A DNA stretch of 5,390 nucleotides, from contig JAJZRM010000213.1 in NCBI GenBank assembly GCA_021802685.1, positions 1 through 5,390 of the forward strand. Reading direction: 5' to 3'. The notes below the pieces were generated by a model. It made no database searches, was not told the origin of the DNA, and was given only the letters and a program-made list of their open reading frames with translations. Origin of the DNA: Deltaproteobacteria bacterium (GTDB taxonomy: Bacteria; Desulfobacterota; Deferrimicrobia; Deferrimicrobiales; Deferrimicrobiaceae). Within the stretch, counting starts at the first letter, position 1; each line of letters opens with the position of its first letter. The position numbers were made by a program, and so were the translations under genes. Shown in pieces: positions 1 through 5,390 of this stretch.

Positions 1-685
1 GATCCGGGCGATCCGGGACGGTGTGTTCACCGCCGTGGCGATGAACGGCGCCGGGGTGATCCACGACGTGGAACTGGCCCTGGCCGGCAAGACCTCCGAG
101 GACGTGGAGGAGCGGTTGGCGGACGGTTCGTTCGGAATGGCCAGGGAGACGGCGCAATTCCTCCATGCCGCGCTGGCGGACGGCGTCCCGGCGGGGCTGG
201 GATTCGGGACCGCGGCGGGGAAGGCCGTGGCGGAATCGAAGGCGCGCCACCGGGACAGGAGCCTCCTCGCCCAGGCGTACCGGCTCGGCGTGCCGGTGAC
301 GGTCCACGTCGCGGTGGGAGCGGATATCGTTCACATGCACCCCGAGGCGGACGGCTCCGCGATCGGGGAGGGATCGCTGCGCGACTTCCGGACCTTCTGC
401 GGGCTGGTGGCGGGAATGGAGGGGGGCGTCTACCTGAACGTCGGGTCGGCGGTCCTGCTCCCCGAAGTGTTCCTCAAGGCGGTCTCGGTGGCGCGCAACC
501 TCGGGCATCCGCTCTCCCGGATCACCACCGTGAACATGGACTTCCTGAAGCATTACCGCCCCGACGTGAACGTGGTGAACCGGCCCACCCGGCAAGGGGG
601 GAAAGGGTACCACCTGATCGGGCCGCACGAGATCCTGTTCCCGCTCCTGATGGCGGCGATCGCCGAGGGCACCCCTCGCCGCTGA
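1..685 (+). CDS. Deoxyhypusine synthase-like conserved protein (5' end cut off by window)
   Basis: The reading frame is open from base 2 to the TGA at 683-685, giving 227 visible residues with no start, so the N terminus lies outside the window. A GTG at base 23 is only an internal codon. Several landmarks match, in the same order, the C-terminal two thirds of deoxyhypusine synthase (DHS) as I remember it: AVAMNGAGVIHDVELAL (nt 32-82) for the VTTAGGVEEDLIK segment, GADIVHMHPEADGSAIGE (nt 320-373) for the PALTDGSLGD segment, GGVYLNVGSAVLLPE for the IIVGGGVVKHH segment, and a terminal HEILFPLL for DASLVFPLL. A lysine in GGKGY (codon 602-604) sits near where the DHS catalytic lysine would fall, though the surrounding motif differs. 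True DHS transfers the spermidine aminobutyl group to eIF5A. Bacteria lack that substrate, so the role here is unknown; some bacterial homologues act in polyamine metabolism. The gene is convergent with the hydrolase, with 13 bases between them. I am confident it is coding and moderately confident of the fold. Confidence 0.8.
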   Translation, partial: IRAIRDGVFTAVAMNGAGVIHDVELALAGKTSEDVEERLADGSFGMARETAQFLHAALADGVPAGLGFGTAAGKAVAESKARHRDRSLLAQAYRLGVPVTVHVAVGADIVHMHPEADGSAIGEGSLRDFRTFCGLVAGMEGGVYLNVGSAVLLPEVFLKAVSVARNLGHPLSRITTVNMDFLKHYRPDVNVVNRPTRQGGKGYHLIGPHEILFPLLMAAIAEGTPRR

Positions 686-698
686 ACCGTCCGGCGAT

Positions 699-1394
699 TC
701 AGACCGTGGTCTCCTCCCCCGGGGCGAGGACGATCGGGCGCGTTCCCGGAGAAACCCGGGAAAGCTCCGCGACAAACCGGTCCGCCGTCGGCTCGAGGAT
801 CGGGAACGTCCCGTAATGCATCGGGACGACCGACTTCGCCTTGAGAAGGGCGCACGCCTTCGCCGCCTGGCGGTAATCCATCGTGAACACCGACCCGATC
901 GGGAGCAGCGCCGCGTCGATGGGGTACAGCTCCCCGATCAGGGACATCCCGGCGAAGATCCCCGTGTCCCCGGAGTGGTAGACCGTCACCCCGGAAGGAG
1001 TCCGGATCACGTACCCGACGGGGGCGCCGAGGGTGGAGGAGTGGCGCGCCTCCGTCATGGTGATCGAAAAACCGACGACCTCCACGGTGCCCCCCACGTT
1101 CATCCCCATTCCGCCGTTCAACAGCTGCGCCGGAGGGATCCCCTTCGCCTTCAAATCCCCGATGAGTTCGAAGATCCCCACGACTTGGGCGCCCGTCTTC
1201 TTCGCGAGGGCGACGGCGTCCCCGAAGTGGTCGGAATGATCGTGCGTCAGCAGCATCAGGTCGGCCTTCGGCGCCGAACCCACGCCGCCTTGCGCCTTCG
1301 GGTTCCCATCGAACCACGGGTCGATCAGCGCCGTCTTTCCGTCCCGGATCGCGAACCCGGAGTGTCCCAGCCATTGAATCCGTACCGATGCCAT
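699..1394 (-). CDS. UPF0173 family metal-dependent hydrolase (metallo-beta-lactamase fold)
   Basis: A complete 231-residue protein, close to the usual 225-230 of the UPF0173/YtkL-like family (COG2220). It opens with WLGHSGF (residues 8-14) and carries the metal-binding HxHxDH motif as LTHDHSDHFGD (49-59; His51, His53, Asp55, His56). Further likely ligands are His118 in EARHSS, Asp143 in YHSGDTG, and His193 in VPMHYGTFPIL. All key metal ligands appear intact. It is a soluble cytoplasmic protein with no signal peptide or membrane segment, and the substrate of the family is unknown. I chose the ATG at 1394 because a perfect AGGAGG lies six bases upstream (plus-strand 1401-1406). The ATG two codons earlier would touch that site, and the longer frame running to 1580 enters the kinase gene. 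The gene is divergent from the kinase and convergent with the DHS-like gene, so it is probably transcribed alone. Confidence 0.93.
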   Translation of the reverse strand: MASVRIQWLGHSGFAIRDGKTALIDPWFDGNPKAQGGVGSAPKADLMLLTHDHSDHFGDAVALAKKTGAQVVGIFELIGDLKAKGIPPAQLLNGGMGMNVGGTVEVVGFSITMTEARHSSTLGAPVGYVIRTPSGVTVYHSGDTGIFAGMSLIGELYPIDAALLPIGSVFTMDYRQAAKACALLKAKSVVPMHYGTFPILEPTADRFVAELSRVSPGTRPIVLAPGEETTV

Positions 1395-1400
1395 GGCCAT

Positions 1401-1406
1401 CCTCCT
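1401..1406 (-). promoter_or_regulatory. Ribosome binding site of the UPF0173 hydrolase
   Basis: Plus-strand CCTCCT reads AGGAGG on the minus strand, a perfect Shine-Dalgarno core. It is exactly six bases from the ATG at 1394 and zero bases from the alternative ATG at 1400, so it decides the start in favour of 1394. Confidence 0.85.
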
Positions 1407-1430
1407 TTCGCGGAGAGATCCTTTCATTTT

Positions 1431-1460
1431 CCTATATGGAGCGGCGGCGGGCATGGTAAA
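1431..1460 (-). promoter_or_regulatory. Possible sigma70-type promoter for the hydrolase
   Basis: On the minus strand TTTACC (plus 1455-1460) and TATAGG (plus 1431-1436) are separated by 18 bases. Each matches four of six consensus positions. The -10 lies about 24 bases upstream of the hydrolase ribosome binding site, and this A/T-rich patch is the only one in an otherwise very GC-rich neighbourhood. The match is weak and no start site is known, so this is a suggestion only. I found no equally good pair pointing toward the kinase. Confidence 0.3.
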
Positions 1461-1480
1461 AAGACGAAGAATCGATGCAC

Positions 1481-1485
1481 GGGAG
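1481..1485 (+). promoter_or_regulatory. Ribosome binding site supporting the kinase start at 1492
   Basis: GGGAG lies six bases before the ATG at 1492. The competing in-frame ATG at 1453 has GGAG at 1438-1441 with an 11-base gap, and the one at 1393 lies inside the hydrolase start region (CCATGG gives an ATG on both strands). Spacing therefore favours 1492. Confidence 0.5.
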
Positions 1486-1491
1486 CCGGGC

Positions 1492-2541
1492 ATGAAAAAG
1501 ACGGGCACGCCGGGGGATTGGGCGCCTTTCCGCGTGCTGGTCCCCAACCGCGTGGACCTGGCGGGGGGGACCCTCGACATTTATCCCCTCTACCTGCTTT
1601 TTGAAGGGGCGATGACGGTGAACGCCGCCATCTCCGTCCGAAGCGTCGTCGAGGCGCGCCCGTTTCGGCGCGGCGCCGCCAGGCTGCACTCCCGAAACTA
1701 CGGGATGGCCGTCCTCGCGCCCGGCACGCACGCCATCCCGACCGAGGGGAAGCTCGGGCTTCTCTCCCGGGCGTTGCGGCATTACCCCGCCGTTTCCGGC
1801 GTGGAACTCGTCGTCCGCAACGAGGCGCCCGTGGGATCGGGGATCGGCGCGTCGTCGGCGCTCCTGGTCGCGCTGATGGCCGCCATGGGGCGGTTGACGG
1901 GGACGGCGAAACCGTGGATGGAGACCGCCATGGCGGCGATGGAGATCGAGGCGTCGCACCTGAAGAGCCTCACCGGCCGGCAGGACCACATAGCGGCGTT
2001 GCGCGGGGGCGTGCAGGGGATCCGGTTCCTCCCGGGGAGCCTCGAAGTGAACCGCCTCCCCCCGGGCGGGAAGGCGGGGAGGATGCTTCACGCCCACGGG
2101 TTCCTCGCGCATACCGGGATAGCGCACCGCTCCTCCGACGTGAACTGGCGGATGATCCGCGGCGCGATCGAGGGGGACTCCGCCGTCCTGCGGAAGTTCC
2201 GCGGCATCGCCGCCGCGGCTCGGGACGCCTGGGACGCGGTGTCCGCTGCGGACGCGGGTGCCTTGGGGGCCGCGGTCCGAAGCGAGTGGAGGATCCGGCG
2301 GACCCTGGCGGAAGGCGTGTCGCCGCGGAAGGTCGAGGATCTGCTGGCCGACCGCCGTTTCCGGCGCCTCGTTTCCGGCGCGAAACTTTGCGGCGCGGGA
2401 AACGGGGGGATGCTGTTCGGCCTGCTGCGGGATCCCGCGGACCGGCCGGAGGCCGAGGCGATCCTGTCGGACGCGGGGATGTCCGTCGTGCCGTTCCGAA
2501 TCTCCGGCGGGGTCCGCATCGAGGCGTGCGATGGCGCCTGA
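1492..2541 (+). CDS. GHMP family sugar kinase, HddA/galactokinase-like, substrate unknown
   Basis: A 349-residue protein with all three GHMP kinase motifs. Motif 1 is PNRVDLAGGTLDIYPL (18-33). Motif 2 is the phosphate-binding loop PVGSGIGASSA (113-123). Motif 3 is the glycine-rich LCGAGNGG (299-306). GRQDHIAALRGGVQGI (162-177) and TGIAHRSSDVNW (208-219) resemble the GKQDQYAAAFGG and TG-x-R-x-S segments of D-glycero-D-manno-heptose 7-phosphate kinases and related sugar kinases. The protein therefore probably transfers phosphate from ATP to a sugar or sugar-like alcohol in the cytoplasm. The exact substrate cannot be read from sequence, and mevalonate-type kinases are less likely. I favour the ATG at 1492, with GGGAG six bases upstream; ATGs at 1453 and 1393 would add 13 or 33 residues with no family similarity. 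The end overlaps the next gene by 11 bases, indicating one operon with the flavoprotein. The spacer upstream is shared with the divergent hydrolase. Confidence 0.88.
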   Translation: MKKTGTPGDWAPFRVLVPNRVDLAGGTLDIYPLYLLFEGAMTVNAAISVRSVVEARPFRRGAARLHSRNYGMAVLAPGTHAIPTEGKLGLLSRALRHYPAVSGVELVVRNEAPVGSGIGASSALLVALMAAMGRLTGTAKPWMETAMAAMEIEASHLKSLTGRQDHIAALRGGVQGIRFLPGSLEVNRLPPGGKAGRMLHAHGFLAHTGIAHRSSDVNWRMIRGAIEGDSAVLRKFRGIAAAARDAWDAVSAADAGALGAAVRSEWRIRRTLAEGVSPRKVEDLLADRRFRRLVSGAKLCGAGNGGMLFGLLRDPADRPEAEAILSDAGMSVVPFRISGGVRIEACDGA

Positions 2542-3904
2542 GGGAAGGATCTGGGACGTCGCCGTCATCGGCGCGGGGCCGGGGGGACTGTTCGCCGCCC
2601 GTGCGCTGGCCGGAAAGGCGTCCGTGCTGGTCCTCGACGAGAAGGGCCGCACCGGCGGGGCCGGCGCGATGACCGACGGGAAGCTGAACCTCTCCCCCCA
2701 CATCGGCCTGGACCTGGCCGAACTGCGCATGGGCGAGGAGGAAGCGCGGGAACGGATCGCCGCGATCGACGAGGCGTTCCTCCGGCACGGGGCGGACCCC
2801 GTCGTCTACGGCGAGGACCGGGAGCGGATCGACATGTGGCTCGACCGCGTTTCCTGGGCGCGGCGCAAGACCCCGAAAGGGGAGTGGGACATCACCCTCC
2901 TGCCCGCGCGCCAGCGCCACATGGGAACCGACCTGGCCCACCGGGTGGTCGGGAGGATGACGGAGTCGATCGCTTCGATGGGCGTGGAGTTCTCCCTGGG
3001 GACGCATGTCCAGGACATCCGCCTGCGATCCGGCGGGCCCTTCGTCCTCGTCACCGCCAAGGGGGAGGTGCGCGCCCGCTACGTGCTGGCGGCCCCCGGG
3101 AGGGACGGCGCATACTGGTTCCGCAACACGGCGCGCCGGCTCGGGGTGGAGACGCGGTACGGCTCGATCGATATCGGATGCCGCGTGGAAGTCGCCTTGC
3201 CCGTCTACGACGAGATCACCCGGGTTCTCTACGACCCGAAATTTCTCTTCATCACGCCCACCCATGGCGACCGGACGCGGACCTTCTGCACGAACCCCGG
3301 CGGGCGCGTTCGCCTGGAGGTGCGCGACGGCTTCCGGCTCGTCAACGGCGACGCGCTGAAAGCCCGAAAGACCTCGAACACGAATTTCGCGATCCTGAAC
3401 ACCGTGTCGATGACCGAGCCGATCCAGGACACCACGGAGATGGGGCGCAAGGTGGCGGAATTCGCCAATTTCTGGGGAGGCGGGGAGAGCGTGGTGGTGC
3501 AGCGGTGGGGCGACCTGATGCAGGGGCGCCGCTCCCGGGCGGACACGTTCCACTCCGCCGTCATGGAGTACGACAAGATGACGCCGACGCTCCCCCTGGG
3601 CGCGGGCGTGACGCCGGGGGACATCTCCTTCGCCTACCCGGGCCGGATCGTGGACAACCTTCGCGAAAGCCTGATGCTGCTCTCCCGCGTGATCCCCGGC
3701 GTGGCGCATCCCTCGACGGCGATCTACATTCCGGAGATCAAGTTCTACGACACCAAGTACGCGACGGACAAGAACCTCGAGACGAACGTTCCGAACCTGT
3801 TCGTCGCGGGGGACGGCGTGGGGAAATCCCGGGGAATCGTCGGCGCGGCGCTCAACGGCTGCCTCGCCGCGGAGGGGATCCTACGGAAAGAAGGAAAGGC
3901 CTGA
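2531..3904 (+). CDS. FAD-dependent oxidoreductase (COG2509-like dehydrogenase)
   Basis: A complete 457-residue flavoprotein. The N terminus is a beta-alpha-beta dinucleotide-binding fold: DVAVIGAGPGGLFAARAL (9-26) with GxGxxG, followed by the acidic end of the second strand at VLVLDE (32-37). The C terminus carries VAGDGVGKSRGIVGAALNG (425-443), the second FAD-contact motif, in which Asp428 would bind the ribityl/phosphate part. The middle, including RQRHMGTDLAHRVV (128-140), fits the uncharacterised FAD-dependent dehydrogenases of COG2509. It lacks a CxxC redox pair, a signal peptide and membrane segments, so it is probably cytoplasmic. The acceptor and substrate are unknown. The ATG at 2531 has GAGG (2521-2524) six bases upstream and lies inside the last codons of the kinase gene, an 11-base overlap that implies coupled translation. 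A longer in-frame reading back to 2258 enters kinase coding sequence and is rejected. A hairpin follows three bases after the stop. Confidence 0.9.
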   Translation: MAPEGRIWDVAVIGAGPGGLFAARALAGKASVLVLDEKGRTGGAGAMTDGKLNLSPHIGLDLAELRMGEEEARERIAAIDEAFLRHGADPVVYGEDRERIDMWLDRVSWARRKTPKGEWDITLLPARQRHMGTDLAHRVVGRMTESIASMGVEFSLGTHVQDIRLRSGGPFVLVTAKGEVRARYVLAAPGRDGAYWFRNTARRLGVETRYGSIDIGCRVEVALPVYDEITRVLYDPKFLFITPTHGDRTRTFCTNPGGRVRLEVRDGFRLVNGDALKARKTSNTNFAILNTVSMTEPIQDTTEMGRKVAEFANFWGGGESVVVQRWGDLMQGRRSRADTFHSAVMEYDKMTPTLPLGAGVTPGDISFAYPGRIVDNLRESLMLLSRVIPGVAHPSTAIYIPEIKFYDTKYATDKNLETNVPNLFVAGDGVGKSRGIVGAALNGCLAAEGILRKEGKA

Positions 3905-3906
3905 AC

Positions 3907-3946
3907 GGCAAGGGGCGCTGCCCTCGCGCTCGGGGCGTCCCTTGCC
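3907..3946. terminator. Strong hairpin after the flavoprotein gene, possible bidirectional terminator
   Basis: GGCAAGGGGCGC (3907-3918) pairs with GCGTCCCTTGCC (3935-3946) over 12 positions, eleven Watson-Crick pairs plus one G-T. The 16-base loop can form a further CCC/GGG pairing. The hairpin begins three bases after the flavoprotein stop and lies between convergent genes, where a terminator is expected. Neither side has a clean T-run: the plus side continues TGGTCC, and the minus side is only pyrimidine-rich (GGCCTTTCCTTCTTT). Intrinsic termination is therefore plausible but not certain. Confidence 0.55.
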
Positions 3947-3960
3947 TGGTCCGGGCGGGA

Positions 3961-4004
3961 GGGGACACTCTTTCCCTGCGCCCCAATCAGATCAAGAATG
4001 TCCC

Positions 4005-4005
<1 letters not shown>
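3961..4005. repeat. REP-like imperfect palindrome ending in the dehydrogenase stop codon
   Basis: GGGGACACTCTT (3961-3972) is complementary to AAGAATGTCCCC (3994-4005) at eleven of twelve positions, around a 21-base spacer. The outer seven bases (GGGGACA/TGTCCCC) are perfect. The last base of the right arm is also the first base of the minus-strand TAG stop of the alcohol dehydrogenase. GGGGACA-type palindromes are, from memory, a common form of dispersed repetitive extragenic palindrome in high-GC proteobacterial genomes. One copy cannot prove a repeat family. It could equally serve as a second transcription terminator or mRNA-stabilising hairpin for the dehydrogenase transcript. No T-run follows it. 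Confidence 0.5.
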
Positions 4006-4999
<994 letters not shown>

Positions 5000-5003
<4 letters not shown>

Positions 5004-5390
5004 TTCGAGGTGAACTTCGACGGATCGAGGATCTCGAATCCCGCCTCCTCGATCGCCTTCCGGATCGGCCCCACGTTCAGGGTGGCGATCCGCAGGTAGT
5101 TCGTCCTCCTCCCGCCCTCCAGTTGGCCCGTCGTCAGGATGCTGGTGATGTTCACCCGGAAGGACCCGATGATCGTCACCAGCTGCGCCAAGGCGCCCGG
5201 CTTGTCGGGGACCATCACGTCCAGGCGGGAGCTGATCTCTCCCACGCCGAGCGCCTCGATGAACGTTTCCAGCACGTTGGTCCTCGATATGATCCCGACG
5301 ACCTTCGCCTCGGAGTCCACCACGGGCAAGGCGTTCACCTTGAAGTTGTGCAGCAGGACGATCGCGTCCTCGAGGGTGTCGGAGAGCGTG
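5000..5390 (-). CDS. CBS-ACT domain protein (AcuB-like), 5' end cut off by window
   Basis: The frame is open from the right window edge to the TGA at 5000-5002, giving 129 visible residues. A GTG at 5338 is internal, because the frame upstream continues a recognisable CBS motif. Residues about 1-46 are the end of a CBS domain (DTLEDAIVLLHNF, then VNALPVVDSEAKVVGIISRTNVL). CBS pairs usually bind adenine nucleotides. Residues about 53-125 form an ACT domain (SRLDVMVPDKPGALAQLVTIIG, then VNITSI), a fold that usually senses amino acids. Full-length relatives have two CBS domains plus ACT, about 210-220 residues, so roughly 85-90 residues are missing. The annotation 'acetoin utilization protein AcuB' is often given to this architecture, but without acetoin genes nearby that role is not supported. 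It is probably a cytoplasmic ligand-sensing regulator. The four-base overlap with the alcohol dehydrogenase implies one transcript. Confidence 0.87.

Noticed and set aside
1..18. Short direct repeat of GATCCGGG at the left edge
   Set aside because: Two adjacent copies of a few codons (Ile-Arg, Ala, Ile-Arg) inside a coding frame, expected by chance in GC-rich DNA.
682..702. Small inverted repeat CTGAA...TTCAG between the DHS-like gene and the hydrolase
   Set aside because: Only five base pairs around an 11-base loop with no T-run. It simply reflects the two facing TGA stop codons, so it is too weak to call a terminator.
1432..2730. Minus-strand open frame of 432 codons across the kinase gene
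   Set aside because: Low-complexity Arg/Pro-rich translation with no recognisable motif, fully antisense to a kinase with all three GHMP motifs.
1970..3709. Very long minus-strand open frame of 579 codons opposite the kinase and flavoprotein genes
   Set aside because: Its translation is rich in Arg, Pro, Gly and His, low in complexity and without any domain. It is antisense to two well-supported genes. Such frames stay open by chance in GC-rich DNA.

Overview
This is a GC-rich window (by eye about two thirds G+C, with G/C-ending codons dominating every gene). It carries six protein-coding genes, two of them cut by the window edges, and almost no spare DNA. The gene types fit a high-GC bacterium: a DHS-like protein, a UPF0173 hydrolase, a HddA-like GHMP kinase, a COG2509 flavoprotein, an AdhA-type alcohol dehydrogenase and a CBS-ACT protein. 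The mix resembles the Desulfobacterota/Geobacter-like lineages formerly called Deltaproteobacteria, but that placement is a weak inference. I see no rRNA, tRNA, CRISPR array, transposase gene or phage gene.

Layout. (1) Bases 1-685, plus strand: the C-terminal part of a conserved protein resembling deoxyhypusine synthase. (2) Bases 699-1394, minus strand, convergent with the first gene and only 13 bases from it: a complete UPF0173 metal-dependent hydrolase of the metallo-beta-lactamase fold. (3) Bases 1395-1491: a short divergent spacer holding the hydrolase ribosome binding site, a possible weak promoter for it, and the ribosome binding site of the next gene. (4) Bases 1492-2541 and 2531-3904, plus strand: a GHMP sugar kinase and an FAD-dependent oxidoreductase that overlap by 11 bases and must be read as a co-transcribed pair. 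(5) Bases 3905-4004: a convergent spacer with two consecutive hairpins. One is terminator-like; the other is a REP-like palindrome that runs into the stop codon of the next gene. (6) Bases 4005-5003 and 5000-5390, minus strand: a zinc alcohol dehydrogenase preceded by a CBS-ACT regulatory-domain protein. They share an ATGA overlap, so they are probably translationally coupled.

How the genes work together. The kinase and flavoprotein look like one small operon of unknown substrate. The kinase has all three GHMP motifs and sugar-kinase-like signatures, and the flavoprotein has an intact dinucleotide-binding N terminus and a C-terminal FAD-contact motif. The CBS-ACT protein probably senses a nucleotide and/or an amino acid, and may be coupled to the alcohol dehydrogenase only by position. 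No complete novel system is evident. The points most worth a second look are the DHS-like gene, the overlapping kinase-flavoprotein pair, the palindrome fused to the dehydrogenase stop codon, and a Glu-to-Gln change in the dehydrogenase's zinc-site motif.
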